64,000 nucleotides of DNA from Flavobacteriaceae bacterium EG-1 (GCF_009649685.1 NZ_WJPK01000002.1:846202-910201), one strand, 5' to 3'. Numbered from the stretch's first letter, positions 52,201 through 61,047 are shown. Notes: generated from the sequence alone by a model not told the origin. Numbers and translations are program-made.

Positions 52201-52691
52201 TGTCTATTGGTGGCCCACCAAGTGATGGCGGATTTGCACAAGACCTTGGAGGTAGTGTTGTTTACGATGGTATATTTAATGCAGGAGTTGTAGGAACACA
52301 TGATGAAAATGGTAATTTTATTTTAGAATCTGAAAATTTAGGAGAAGTAGGAACAGCTTTTATTCCATTTTCGGTTGCCAACCCTTGGGATTTTGGTACT
52401 CCTCATATGTTCGATGCAGATTATGTGAAATTAAGAGAGGTATCATTGTCGTATAATTTGCCAACTAAATTTATAGAAAGAACGGCAATAGATAATTTGA
52501 GTGTTTCACTCTATAGTAGAAATATAATGTTATGGACCAAAGATTCTGAATTCGGAATTGATCCTGAACGTGCTTTTCAAGCAGAAACTAGTTCAGGTAA
52601 TAGAGGAACTCAATTTAAACAAGGTATAGAAAGATATAATGTTGACCCATGGCTAGTTCCAATAGGAATTAAAATTGGAGTTACATTTTAA
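49293..52691 (+). CDS. SusC/RagA-type TonB-dependent outer-membrane transporter (second copy)
   Basis: Outer-membrane glycan importer, 1132 residues. A longer than usual signal (about 40 residues) ends in YVSAQ. The carboxypeptidase-like domain VTGSVTSAADGMPLPGV, TonB box DEVVVTALGIK, plug motifs PLFVVDGVPI and LKGPSAAALYGSRAGNGV, and a barrel ending in GVTF are all present. It is a clear paralogue of the SusC at 18923 with many shared motifs, including DWSSTLP and RVGNDTSPYQ-like segments. The gene is followed after 22 bases by SusD, the same spacing as in the first pair. Substrate unknown. Confidence 0.95.
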   Translation: MDTHNHFQNKVARYSACLSFVLFLLFSSYVSAQTVTGSVTSAADGMPLPGVTILIKGTTTGASADFDGNYVIDVSDENSTLVFSYLGFETQEIEVGGRSTINVVMNEDAQALDEVVVTALGIKREEKSLGYSVENVAAEELTRVAQENVLNSLSGKVAGVTLNNTGGAGSSVSMVIRGAISLSSDNQPLFVVDGVPIANTLNNIGGFGDRNPVDYGNAISDLDPQSIENVSILKGPSAAALYGSRAGNGVVLITTKKAKDKEKMKVNFTSNTVFDVPYRYLDTQSQFANGYFSFSPKSEGGSYILPDVIPAGGNGGPELDKGYYAVQWNSPLDANGVPIPIELKSYPDNVKEFVQTGITTTNSITITNSTEALNYRVGVTALDNTGIIPNSDFKRNSFSLTASSKFSDKLEASTNVNVVHGYADNRPASNRGTNPLQAAYSVPANINILDVKDYKLPGTDIYNFSSDYSNPWFLANEVNNSFSRFRVYGNFALDWKVAPSFNIRTSYNLNSFNQTQETKMAPGYNRETNNGTYGIAKTDGLETNIDLLATYTKDLGDFDMTISAGGNLMYQKNNGLINSAANGAGLIVPNLFTVDNIAPATLNYSSYTTERGINSVYGLANFGFKDMLYLDVTARNDWSSTLPIDNRSYFYPSASLSFLVSELVNIPKVDLLKVRAGWARVGNDTSPYQLSSYFNNNGQWENAVLYSGQSGLNTPSLEPEEATSQEIGIDLNMFSNRLRFEGTYYTVENRNQIVPNIPIPGSSGYNSVSINAGVLESKGLELSLGFTPVRTENFNWDVNLNYTTNESTILELSDGVDYIEFWSENKSVSRGYVANPATGEDGLVGNIYSPLIKRVTDVNSPYYNYPLLGSGEDAEWLPQEERVKVGNYNPDFVMGLQTTLSYKNLSLNLTFDWRSGGQYMSQTSRYMVEDGYGQQILNNLVNPGISEPGPELKQWVLDNADLLIYGENFLSIGGPPSDGGFAQDLGGSVVYDGIFNAGVVGTHDENGNFILESENLGEVGTAFIPFSVANPWDFGTPHMFDADYVKLREVSLSYNLPTKFIERTAIDNLSVSLYSRNIMLWTKDSEFGIDPERAFQAETSSGNRGTQFKQGIERYNVDPWLVPIGIKIGVTF

Positions 52692-52713
52692 TAAAATTTA
52701 AACGGACATCGCT

Positions 52714-54372
52714 ATGAACACAGTTAATAACAATAAAATAGCCCTATTGGTTTTAGGTCTTATTCTTTTAGTCTCTTGTCACGGACTAGAAGATTTGAAC
52801 GAAAACCCGAATCAAATTGGTTCTGAAAATGTAGACCCTAATCTACTGTTGCCAACTGTAATTAATGGTGCAGGTAAAGCTGTGGTTAGTTTGGGCTTTG
52901 GTGATATTGCGGGAGTTATGCAACATACACAAAAGGATGGTTGGTCAAGTGGACATAATGCATACGATTGGAGTAATGATTCTCATAGTTGGAATGGTTA
53001 CTATACATTATTGACCAATAATAAGAACATGATAGAAAAGGCAGAAGCTGATGAACTCGATTTTCATCATGGTGCAGGATTGGTTATGAAATCATTTCTA
53101 TTTGGATTGATTACGGACCTATGGGGTGATGCTCCTTATTCTGAGGCTCTAAGAGGTAATGAAGGTGCTGAGTTTTTTGATGCCGTATTTGATGATCAAA
53201 AGTCTATTTATGAAGGTATTTTGATGGATTTAGAAACTGCTAATACTTTGCTTTCTAAAGATCAAAGCGCTTATTTTAGTATACAAGCCGACCAGGACAT
53301 TTTGTATGGTGGTGATGTAGCTAAATGGCGAAAATTTGCCAATTCATTGGCTTTAAGATATTACATGCGTTTATCTATTAAAGAACCAGCTTGGGCAGAG
53401 CAAGGAATTAAAAAAATTCTGCAAAATCCACAACTATATCCATTGATTATAGATGCTGCAGATGATGCAAACATGGCCTATGTGGGTAATACGAGTGTTG
53501 ATTCTTGGCCAACAAACACGAAGTTTGATGCTGATTCACAAGGGTCTTATTTTAGAGTAAAAATGGCGAAAACCTTAGTAGATGAATTACAGAATTTAAA
53601 TGATCCTAGGTTAGGTGTATGGGCGAATCAAATTGATATACCATTGGTTTTAGATGCTGGTGCTCCTGATGGAACTGATTATGTTGAAGATGGTGAGCGA
53701 CATGTTTCCCAAGATATAGTGGATGCTTATGTCGATGTTGTCGGGTTTCCTGTAGATTATGATAAAGAATATGTTGGATTGCCAACAGGTATGACCTTCG
53801 GAATTGCGTATAATTTAAGTGAAAACCTTAATCAAGGCGCGCTAAATCTGCATGTCTCTCAATTAAACGATATATACAAAGAGGCTAGTGGAGATCTGCT
53901 TCAAGCTCGCTTAATTTCAGCAGCAGAAGTTAATTTTATTAAAGCAGAAGCAGCAACAAAAGGTTGGGCAAATGGAGCAGTAGCAGGTTATTATAACGAA
54001 GCAATAAAACAATCCTTTAACGCATGGGGAATTGGAGATGCCTTTAACGCATATATTGCTGGTCCTGCAGCTTATGCTGAACCAGATGATATATTAAAGC
54101 AAAAATGGATAGCAAGTTGGTCGGCAGCTGCGGAAGCTTGGTTTGATTATAGGAGAACAGGTATTCCTAATTTACAAGCGGGTGCGGCAGCTAAAAGACC
54201 TGCACTACCATTGCGTTTTTACTATCATATAGATGAAATAGATAATAATGCTACTAACGCAGATGCTGCAATAGGAAAATTAGAAACTACGGCCTTTAAA
54301 GGAGATGATGCTACCAACAACAGTGCTTGGTCTAAAATGTGGCTTTTGCAAGGTACCAATAAGCCATATTAA
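52714..54372 (+). CDS. SusD-like glycan-binding lipoprotein (second copy)
   Basis: Outer-membrane lipoprotein partner of the SusC just upstream, 552 residues. The signal ends in LLVSC (Cys about 22), followed by LNENPNQ. Shared SusD-like_2 signatures with the first copy are KSFLFGLITDLWGDAPYSEA, WRKFANSLALRYYMRLS, FIKAEAATKGW and QKWIASW. The C-terminus ends in LLQGTNKPY, the counterpart of VQGVSNPW in the other copy. It is the last gene before a terminator, so this PUL core is lipoprotein-SusC-SusD only and the enzymes come from neighbouring operons. Confidence 0.93.
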   Translation: MNTVNNNKIALLVLGLILLVSCHGLEDLNENPNQIGSENVDPNLLLPTVINGAGKAVVSLGFGDIAGVMQHTQKDGWSSGHNAYDWSNDSHSWNGYYTLLTNNKNMIEKAEADELDFHHGAGLVMKSFLFGLITDLWGDAPYSEALRGNEGAEFFDAVFDDQKSIYEGILMDLETANTLLSKDQSAYFSIQADQDILYGGDVAKWRKFANSLALRYYMRLSIKEPAWAEQGIKKILQNPQLYPLIIDAADDANMAYVGNTSVDSWPTNTKFDADSQGSYFRVKMAKTLVDELQNLNDPRLGVWANQIDIPLVLDAGAPDGTDYVEDGERHVSQDIVDAYVDVVGFPVDYDKEYVGLPTGMTFGIAYNLSENLNQGALNLHVSQLNDIYKEASGDLLQARLISAAEVNFIKAEAATKGWANGAVAGYYNEAIKQSFNAWGIGDAFNAYIAGPAAYAEPDDILKQKWIASWSAAAEAWFDYRRTGIPNLQAGAAAKRPALPLRFYYHIDEIDNNATNADAAIGKLETTAFKGDDATNNSAWSKMWLLQGTNKPY

Positions 54373-54423
54373 GTTTTATTATTAAAATATAACCAACGAA
54401 CTTGATTAAAACTAGTTCAAATT

Positions 54424-54456
54424 AAGGAGGTTTCACTTATGTAAAATCTCCTTTTT
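54424..54456 (+). terminator. Intrinsic terminator after the second susD
   Basis: AAGGAGGTTT (54424-54433) pairs with AAATCTCCTT (54444-54453) over ten positions with one G-T wobble, with a 10-base loop. The T run continues to 54456. It separates the SusCD operon from the lyase operon. Confidence 0.82.
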
Positions 54457-54522
54457 ACTTTTAAAGTATTTATAGTATAAATCAATGTTTCGCCAATTTA
54501 GAAAATGGATTATAATTAGAAT

Positions 54523-54588
54523 GGGTAAAATTCTATAGGATTACTTCAACATAATAGTGGCATAAGTTTTTATAGTGCCCTTAATTTG
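54523..54588 (+). promoter_or_regulatory. Shared operator block and -7 element of the 54610 lyase operon
   Basis: Bases 54523-54561 align without gaps to 60963-61001 before the paralogous lyase gene, 28 of 39 identical, with an 11-base exact core ATAATAGTGGC. A weak -7 box TTAATTTG (54581-54588) follows at exactly the same distance from the core as its counterpart (34 bases start to start). The first half-site GGTAAAATTC and a degenerate second one TTCAACATAA are 21 bases apart. This fits binding by an AraC-type protein. Confidence 0.6.
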
Positions 54589-54609
54589 TTAAAACACTAA
54601 TAATTAATT

Positions 54610-55521
54610 ATGAAATTACCATTAAAAGGTATTATCCCACCCATGATTACACCTCTTTTGGAAAACAGAGAGCTAGATAGTATCGGTTTAAAAAATATTA
54701 TTGAGCATTTGATTGAAGGTGGTGTTCATGGTATTTTTTTGTTAGGAACGAATGGGGAGGGCCCTAGTTTAAGTTATAGAATAAGAAAACAATTAATTAC
54801 TGAAGCTTGTGAAATTATTAACAATAGAGTTCCGGTTTTAGTAGGAATTACCGATACTTCTCTAGATGCTACATTAGATATTGCAAATTTTTCAAAAGAT
54901 GTTGGGGTAGATGTTTTAGTAGTTGCACCACCTTATTATTTTCCAATTTCAGAAGAGGAAATGGTTGAATATTTAGAAGTATTAATACCTCTATTACCTT
55001 TACCCTTTCTATTATACAACATACCTAGTTGTACTAAACTTCACCTCGGGGTAAACATTGTTAAGAAAGCTAGAGAGTTAGGTGCCATTGGAGTGAAGGA
55101 TAGTTCAGGAGATATGGAATCCTTATATGAAATTATTGAGACTTTTAAAGATGATCCAGAATTTTCAATTATTGTTGGAAATGAACTTTTTATTTCTGAG
55201 GCAATGGCTAAAGGAGCCCATGGAGCGGTAGCAGGCGGTGCAAATTTTAGTCCAAAAACCTTTGTTGAATTATACCAAGCATGTGTAAATAAAGATGAAC
55301 TCGCTATAAATGAACTTAGAAAAAAAGTATATGCTATTGATGAAAATATATATCATGTCAATAATACACCAACTAGTAGTATTAAAGCGATTAAAGGTTC
55401 TTTGGCAATAATGGGCATTTGTAACGATTACATGGCAGTTCCTCTGCAAAAGTTAACTGGACCACAAAGTGACATTGTAAAACAATATTTATTAAAATTA
55501 AAAGGAAGTCTAATAAAGTAG
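54610..55521 (+). CDS. DapA/NanA-family lyase or aldolase
   Basis: Class I aldolase of the NanA/DapA family, 303 residues, cytoplasmic. Catalytic residues are intact: Tyr136 in YNIPSCTK and Schiff-base Lys163 in GVKDSSG. The substrate loop is GTNGEGPSLS (46-55) where DapA has GTTGE, so it is not a normal lysine-pathway enzyme. It is a close paralogue of the lyase at 61048, with long stretches in common such as LGTNGEGPSLS and PPYYFPIS. It leads an operon with a PHP-domain protein, a GH31 enzyme and an unknown membrane protein. Cleavage of a keto-deoxy sugar acid is likely; sialic acid is only one option. Confidence 0.87.
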   Translation: MKLPLKGIIPPMITPLLENRELDSIGLKNIIEHLIEGGVHGIFLLGTNGEGPSLSYRIRKQLITEACEIINNRVPVLVGITDTSLDATLDIANFSKDVGVDVLVVAPPYYFPISEEEMVEYLEVLIPLLPLPFLLYNIPSCTKLHLGVNIVKKARELGAIGVKDSSGDMESLYEIIETFKDDPEFSIIVGNELFISEAMAKGAHGAVAGGANFSPKTFVELYQACVNKDELAINELRKKVYAIDENIYHVNNTPTSSIKAIKGSLAIMGICNDYMAVPLQKLTGPQSDIVKQYLLKLKGSLIK

Positions 55522-55540
55522 CGCAAAACGGATTGTAGCA

Positions 55541-56962
55541 ATGAATAAAATCAGAATACAAAATTTTGTCGTTGTAATTATGATTTTGATTATTGTTTTA
55601 TTAGCTACTATTTTCCATTTTCCTATACATTTTGAGAATGCTTTAACATTACAACCTGAGCTTGATTATGAGATTAAAATCTCAATTTGGCGAATAGTCT
55701 TTGAGCCATTTTTAGGACCTTCGTTGTATCTAAATAGATCGTTGTATGTTTTAGAAGAATTGCCTTTAGCTTTAGTATGGTTGATTATCACATATTTGAT
55801 TTATAGCGCAATTCAACTTTTTCAAAATGGTAATAATCGTAAAAAAAAGATTTTACAGAAAATTGTAAACATGCCTATAATATTTGGTATTTGCTTTACA
55901 ATTTTTGTTGTTATTCTGTTTGTTCCTCTTCCAAATAACACCATAATAAATAATACTACAGATTCAATTTTAGTAACGACTCATGCTCATACAGAGTACA
56001 GCCATGACGGGTTAATTTCGCAAGAAAATATGATGAAATGGCATAAACAAAATGGATTTGATGCTTTTTTTATTACAGATCATGCTAATCATAAAAAGAC
56101 ATTAGAGTTTGTTAATAAGCAGGTAAAAACCAATAAAATAAATGAGCCTTTAGTATTGGTAGGACAAGAGTTTTCAGGAACCAACCACATGAGTTTACTC
56201 GGCTTGAATGGTAAATTTGAGACTAAAGGAATGACTGATAAAGCAGTAATAGATTCAGTACATAAATACGGAGGAGCAGTTATTGTTAATCATTGGTTTG
56301 ATGGAAAAGGTAAAGACAAGGAATTATACAAACAACTTGGTGTTGATGGTTTTGAAATTGAAAACTCAGGAACAGACCTTTATTATGATAGAGGAACCTT
56401 TGAAATAATAAAAAACTTTTGTGAAGAAAATAAATTAACCATGATTGGCGGTTTAGATTTTCATGGTTATGGAAGAGTTTGTTCATTATATAATGCATTT
56501 GAAATTGAAAATTGGAGTGATTTAGATGTGAATACAAAAGAACAAGCAATATTGTCTATTTTAAAAAGTGGTTCACAAGAAAACATAAAAATTTTAGTCT
56601 ATAAAGACAGACCTTTTTACACTAAAAATAATTTATTGTTGAGACCACTTATGACTGTGGTTAATTATTTTAGAACTTTAAATAAATGGCAAATATTATC
56701 ATGGATGTGCTGGTTGATTTTATTTACCCAATTAAAATATTTACCGAAATATAAAAATAATAGATTGTTAACAATCGCATTAATAAGTGCCATTTTTATG
56801 ATTGTTTTAGCTGGTAATTATTACTTTAAAGGTGAAGCTCTTATTGGATATAGTAAGGTGTATAAAGAATATAGTTTACTCCTTGGGCCAATAGGGTCTA
56901 TACTTCTGATATATTCTGGTATAGTAGCATATTTACGCATATTCAAACACAAAAACACCTAA
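55541..56962 (+). CDS. Membrane protein with PHP-type metal phosphoesterase domain
   Basis: Integral membrane protein, 473 residues. An N-terminal anchor (about 10-28) and two further hydrophobic segments (around 75 and 110) precede a PHP domain at about 148-330. Hydrophobic helices at about 385-400, 408-425 and 442-462 end the protein. Metal-site motifs are THAHTEYSHDG near 148, FFITDHANHKK near 178, GQEFSGTNH near 208, VNHWFDG near 249 and GGLDFHGYGR near 301. PHP domains hydrolyse phosphate esters, and a few act in other reactions. The combination with six helices is unusual. It lies 19 bases after the lyase and 8 before the GH31 gene. Confidence 0.8.
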   Translation: MNKIRIQNFVVVIMILIIVLLATIFHFPIHFENALTLQPELDYEIKISIWRIVFEPFLGPSLYLNRSLYVLEELPLALVWLIITYLIYSAIQLFQNGNNRKKKILQKIVNMPIIFGICFTIFVVILFVPLPNNTIINNTTDSILVTTHAHTEYSHDGLISQENMMKWHKQNGFDAFFITDHANHKKTLEFVNKQVKTNKINEPLVLVGQEFSGTNHMSLLGLNGKFETKGMTDKAVIDSVHKYGGAVIVNHWFDGKGKDKELYKQLGVDGFEIENSGTDLYYDRGTFEIIKNFCEENKLTMIGGLDFHGYGRVCSLYNAFEIENWSDLDVNTKEQAILSILKSGSQENIKILVYKDRPFYTKNNLLLRPLMTVVNYFRTLNKWQILSWMCWLILFTQLKYLPKYKNNRLLTIALISAIFMIVLAGNYYFKGEALIGYSKVYKEYSLLLGPIGSILLIYSGIVAYLRIFKHKNT

Positions 56963-56970
56963 TAAATCTT

Positions 56971-58737
56971 ATGAAAAAGATTTTGAAGGTTCTTTTTTGG
57001 TCAATAGCTGTCTTAATTTTGAGTGCATATTTTTATTGGCTTTTGCCAATTTGGGGACTACCTTTTAATTCACAAAGACACGGAAACCCACCTCTAACAC
57101 CTGCATGGGCATTGGAATGTTGGCTTTGGGAAGATGATGTGAATAATTCTGAATTTGTAAATGAATTGTTAGCAGGATATAAAGAGCATGATATTCCTGT
57201 TCGAACAATACTGTTAGATAGTCCATGGTCACTACGATATAATGATTTTGTCGTTGATACACTTCTATATAAAAAGCCAAAATCTTGGTTTAAGAATTTG
57301 GAAAATGAAGGTTATAGAGTTGTACTATGGATGACGTCTATGGTAAATAGTTATAGCAAAGATGCTAGAATAAAGAATGATTCGGTTTGGTTCCAAGATG
57401 CTATGAAAAAAGGATATTTAGCCAAATCTAAAACGGCCAATTCATGGTGGAAAGGTGAAGGTGGCTTTATTGATTATACTAATCCTGAGGCAATGCAATG
57501 GTGGCGAGGTATGCAACAAAATATGTTTGATTTGGGTATTGATGGTTGGAAACTTGATGGTACTGCTACACTTTTTTGGAGTGATTTTTTTGGTATTCCT
57601 TTTTTTTATAAAAATACAGCTGGGGGTCTAATGTCTGCACGTACTTATATGGATCATTATTATCGAGATGAATATAAACATGGTTTAACTAAGAATAATG
57701 AATTTGTTACTTTATCAAGATCTATTGATCGAGGGTATCACCCTGAGGGTTTTGCTCCTATAGATGCTTCTCCTGTTAATTGGGTCGGTGATCAAGAACA
57801 TAAATGGATTACTAATGAAATAATTTCTGAAGGTGAAAAAAAAGTAGATTTAGCCTTGGACGGTATCGAAGGTTTTGAATCTGCAATTGAAAATATTCTA
57901 GATAGTGCAGAACTCGGATACAATATAATTGGGTCTGATATTGCTGGTTTTTCAGGAAAGACTATTCCACCACGTTTGTATATAAGATGGGCTCAGTTTT
58001 CAGCGTTTTGTGGGTTGTTTTTAAACGGTGGCCATGGAGAACGTAGATTATGGAAAAGAAGCAATCAAGAATTAGAAATCATAAGAAAGTTTTCATGGTT
58101 ACACACCGAATTGGTGCCCTATATGTACCATTATGTTATAACTGCCCATGAAGGTGGAAAACGATTGCAATCTCCTTTAAATAAAGGAAAATATCATTAT
58201 ATGTTTGGCGACGATTTTTTAATTGCGCCTATATATAAGGACACTAAAAAAAGGACAGTTTCGCTGCCTATTGGTCAATGGAGGTATTTTTTTGATGATA
58301 TGGAATTAATTGATGGGTCAAGTACTTATGAAAAAGAATTTCCTTTAGATGAGTTTCCGGTATTCGTAAAGGAAGGAGCCATTATTCCATTAGCTATAAA
58401 ACGCGATTATACAGGAATTGGCAATCGTGCCTCTGAAGGTTTTTTAACCATCTTAATTTATCCATTAGACGATAATTTATTTAAATATTACAATCCTAAG
58501 ACTTACGAAGAAACTGAGTTTTCATATCAAAAAAATAATAGTGAATTAAAAATTAAAGTCTCTGGAACAAAGGTCGCTCATATTTTAAAAATTCATTCCG
58601 ATAAGACTCCTCAAAAAATAATTTTTGATGGTCATGAGTTGGATATTGAATTTTGGAATTATAATCAAAATCTTAATAAAATAAGTATTGTAACTGATGG
58701 CGATTACGAGAATGGTAACTATACAATTGTTTATTAA
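56971..58737 (+). CDS. Membrane-anchored GH31 alpha-glycosidase, short form
   Basis: Retaining alpha-glycosidase of family GH31, 588 residues, with one N-terminal anchor (about 5-25) instead of a cleavable signal. The nucleophile is Asp196 in DGWKLDG and the acid/base Asp274 in WVGDQ; SDIAGFSG follows near 325. The usual large N-terminal beta-sandwich domain is missing: the barrel starts by about residue 45 (PAWALECWLWEDD). Two C-terminal beta domains are present (KRTVSLPIGQW onward). Substrates of the family include alpha-glucosides, alpha-xylosides, alpha-galactosides and sulfoquinovosides. Its operon with a keto-acid lyase suggests the released sugar or aglycone is unusual. Confidence 0.9.
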   Translation: MKKILKVLFWSIAVLILSAYFYWLLPIWGLPFNSQRHGNPPLTPAWALECWLWEDDVNNSEFVNELLAGYKEHDIPVRTILLDSPWSLRYNDFVVDTLLYKKPKSWFKNLENEGYRVVLWMTSMVNSYSKDARIKNDSVWFQDAMKKGYLAKSKTANSWWKGEGGFIDYTNPEAMQWWRGMQQNMFDLGIDGWKLDGTATLFWSDFFGIPFFYKNTAGGLMSARTYMDHYYRDEYKHGLTKNNEFVTLSRSIDRGYHPEGFAPIDASPVNWVGDQEHKWITNEIISEGEKKVDLALDGIEGFESAIENILDSAELGYNIIGSDIAGFSGKTIPPRLYIRWAQFSAFCGLFLNGGHGERRLWKRSNQELEIIRKFSWLHTELVPYMYHYVITAHEGGKRLQSPLNKGKYHYMFGDDFLIAPIYKDTKKRTVSLPIGQWRYFFDDMELIDGSSTYEKEFPLDEFPVFVKEGAIIPLAIKRDYTGIGNRASEGFLTILIYPLDDNLFKYYNPKTYEETEFSYQKNNSELKIKVSGTKVAHILKIHSDKTPQKIIFDGHELDIEFWNYNQNLNKISIVTDGDYENGNYTIVY

Positions 58738-58748
58738 AACGAGTATAT

Positions 58749-60026
58749 ATGAATATTAAAAAACAAAGCATAAGCATATTAACAGTAGGTATGACCCTTG
58801 CTACTGCATGGGCGATTAGAGGTCAGTTTGGACATGAACAAGGAGCTGCATGGGCAGGAGCTATTGGGGCTTTGGCATTAGTTTTGGTTTCAAATAGAAA
58901 AGATTGGTATGCAAAAATGCCAATTATTGCACTTGCCTCGGCTATTGGGTGGGGAGCAGGAGGCATGATAAGTTACGGTGTAGTAGTTGGCTATGGTAGA
59001 GCGGATAACTTTATTAATGTCTATTACGGTTTAAGTATGCTTTTTGTTATTGGCGCTTTATTTGGTTTGCTAGGTGGAGGCTTAGTCGGACTTGTTTTAG
59101 ACTCAACAAAAAAGAATAAAGTTTCTTGGGGTGCATTGGTATCGGAAATGGTCGCAGGAGGCTTATTGACTTATTTCTTTTTAATTGAACAAATTGGCTT
59201 TAAGATGACCCCACCTAGATCTGAAGCTTGGGCATTTATTTTAGGTGCAGGATTGGCTATGCTATTACATATGGCTCGTACAAATCGGAATTCTGCAATT
59301 AGAGTTGCTATATTTTCAGCACTAGGTGGGGGTTTTGGTTTTGGTTTTGGAAATTTTTTACACGTTACAGGTAATGTATTCGAAGTACCATTTAATATGT
59401 GGAATGTTATGGAATACTGCATTGGGTTTTTTGGTGGAATAGGAATGGCATATGGAGTATTTTCATCAAACTGGCCAGTAGATGAACTTGCAAAACCAAA
59501 GAATTGGGTAAATAGAGTCTCCTTATTCGTTATACTGGTTTTTATACCACTTATCGTTTATAGAGAATCTTTGGCTTATGAACATTTATTGAAGCGTTTA
59601 GGCGAGATTCAAAATATAGAACAAGTTGCTCTTACAAGTACTGTTTTCGCTGCAGTAATTTTACTGGCTGTGGCAATTATATTACTCTGGAAGTTGAAAG
59701 ACAATAATTTTAAAAAGAAAGATGTTGCCCTATTTTTCTTTACTTATTTTAGTAGTTATACACTAATGAGTTATGTTGTAACTGGTCTTTTTGCTGGTAA
59801 ATTAGGACTGAATCATCATTTGTATGTTTTGAATATAGTTCTGATATATTTTTTGACGGAAAATAATAGTATGAAAGAAATACAGAAAACAACAACGGAA
59901 TTAACTACTAAAAAATGGTTTATTTATTTAATTTCGATACTTATATTTCTGGCAATATTAGCTATGGTAGCAGTTAGTTTTAATGCTGAACTACATGGTA
60001 GACACAATCGTTTTGAATTTGGATAG
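58749..60026 (+). CDS. Polytopic membrane protein of unknown family
   Basis: Integral membrane protein, 425 residues with about eleven hydrophobic segments and many glycines (for example GALFGLLGGGLVGLV and GGGFGFGFGNF). I do not recognise the family. The start contains AWAIRGQFGHEQGAAW, a polar conserved-looking stretch inside the first helices that could line a substrate path, and the middle has HVTGNVFEVPFNMWNVMEY. It follows the GH31 gene by 11 bases and ends the operon, 33 bases before the convergent AraC gene. A transporter or a membrane-embedded enzyme acting on the same sugar is plausible, and neither is shown by the sequence. Confidence 0.7.
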   Translation: MNIKKQSISILTVGMTLATAWAIRGQFGHEQGAAWAGAIGALALVLVSNRKDWYAKMPIIALASAIGWGAGGMISYGVVVGYGRADNFINVYYGLSMLFVIGALFGLLGGGLVGLVLDSTKKNKVSWGALVSEMVAGGLLTYFFLIEQIGFKMTPPRSEAWAFILGAGLAMLLHMARTNRNSAIRVAIFSALGGGFGFGFGNFLHVTGNVFEVPFNMWNVMEYCIGFFGGIGMAYGVFSSNWPVDELAKPKNWVNRVSLFVILVFIPLIVYRESLAYEHLLKRLGEIQNIEQVALTSTVFAAVILLAVAIILLWKLKDNNFKKKDVALFFFTYFSSYTLMSYVVTGLFAGKLGLNHHLYVLNIVLIYFLTENNSMKEIQKTTTELTTKKWFIYLISILIFLAILAMVAVSFNAELHGRHNRFEFG

Positions 60027-60059
60027 GATTAAGACCTTTATTTAATATGTGATGAATTT

Positions 60060-60908
60060 TTATCTAAAATTTTTGCGATAATCAGATGGGGTTTTACCCA
60101 TGTTTGCTTTAAAATAATGATTGAAATTAGCTAAATTATTATAACCACTTTCAAAGCAAATTTGTGTGATTTGTTTATCCGTTTCAGCAAGAAGTTTTGC
60201 AGCAATTCCTACACGAACGTTTTTAACATATTCCATAAAAGTATGTCCTGTTTTCTTTTTGAAGAAACGACAAAATGAACTAGGAGCCATGTTTAAGACA
60301 GCAGAGGCCTCTTCTAGTTTGATGCCTTCTTGAATATTTTGGAAAACATATTCGTATACTTTATTAACCTTGTCAATGTTCTTGGAAAATACAGATGAAC
60401 GATCAATTGGGTTAGATAACCTATCTCTATCTTCAACCTTTATTAAATTATTAAAAATTTTAAGTAGACCAATATAATATTCAAGGCCATTACTATTTGA
60501 CATGCTTTCTAAAATATTTTTAATTTCAGAATCATCCTCTAATTTAAATCGAATGCCTCTATTGGATAATTTTAATAAGTCTACTACTTTTTCGAGTTCC
60601 GGCATTTGAAAGAAATCAGAATCAATTATGTTTTCTGAAAAATGTGTAACAATACAAGTTGGTTCTTCATCACCCTCACTATCAAGTAGTTCCCAGCAAT
60701 GAGGTAAGTTTGGACCCAAAAGTACCAAGTCTCCTTTTTCAAATCCTGATATATTATCACCAACAATTCTTCGGCCTACTCCTGAAGTGATATAATTCAA
60801 CTCAAAATTTTTATGTGAGTGAATTCTTGCATTTGACGAAAGAGGTAGTTTACGCGAAATAAAAGAATGATTATTGGGCACGAATATTTTTTCACAAACA
60901 AATTCCAT
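60060..60908 (-). CDS. AraC-family transcription regulator with cupin sensor domain
   Basis: DNA-binding regulator, 282 residues. The N-terminal cupin-like domain (about 15-100, HSHKNFELNYITSGVGRRI and LGPNLPHCWE) would bind a small ligand such as a sugar. The C-terminal pair of helix-turn-helix units runs from about 185: LEEASAVLNMAPSSFCRFFKKK, then ITQICFESGYNNLANFNHYF and the end TPSDYRKNF. It is divergent from the lyase-symporter operon with 139 bases between starts, and the shared operator block lies there. It is the best local candidate for regulator of both lyase operons, probably as an inducer-dependent activator. Confidence 0.92.
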   Translation of the reverse strand: MEFVCEKIFVPNNHSFISRKLPLSSNARIHSHKNFELNYITSGVGRRIVGDNISGFEKGDLVLLGPNLPHCWELLDSEGDEEPTCIVTHFSENIIDSDFFQMPELEKVVDLLKLSNRGIRFKLEDDSEIKNILESMSNSNGLEYYIGLLKIFNNLIKVEDRDRLSNPIDRSSVFSKNIDKVNKVYEYVFQNIQEGIKLEEASAVLNMAPSSFCRFFKKKTGHTFMEYVKNVRVGIAAKLLAETDKQITQICFESGYNNLANFNHYFKANMGKTPSDYRKNFR

Positions 60909-60962
60909 ATCTAAGTATATTAACTCTTATTATCAATAATAGTAAATTTTTTTGATATTTTA

Positions 60963-61028
60963 GGTTAAAATAACATAAGATTTACGTAAAATAATAGTGG
61001 CGTACTGGAATTAATTAAATTTACTTTG
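60963..61028 (+). promoter_or_regulatory. Predicted AraC operator and promoter of the 61048 lyase operon
   Basis: Two direct half-sites, GTTAAAATAA (60964-60973) and CGTAAAATAA (60985-60994), are spaced 21 bases, two helical turns, as AraC-family proteins prefer. The core ATAATAGTGGC (60991-61001) and a weak -7 box TTACTTTG (61021-61028) follow. The block repeats before 54610 with the same spacing. Confidence 0.65.
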
Positions 61029-61047
61029 CTTGAATTAAGTAAGCGAT

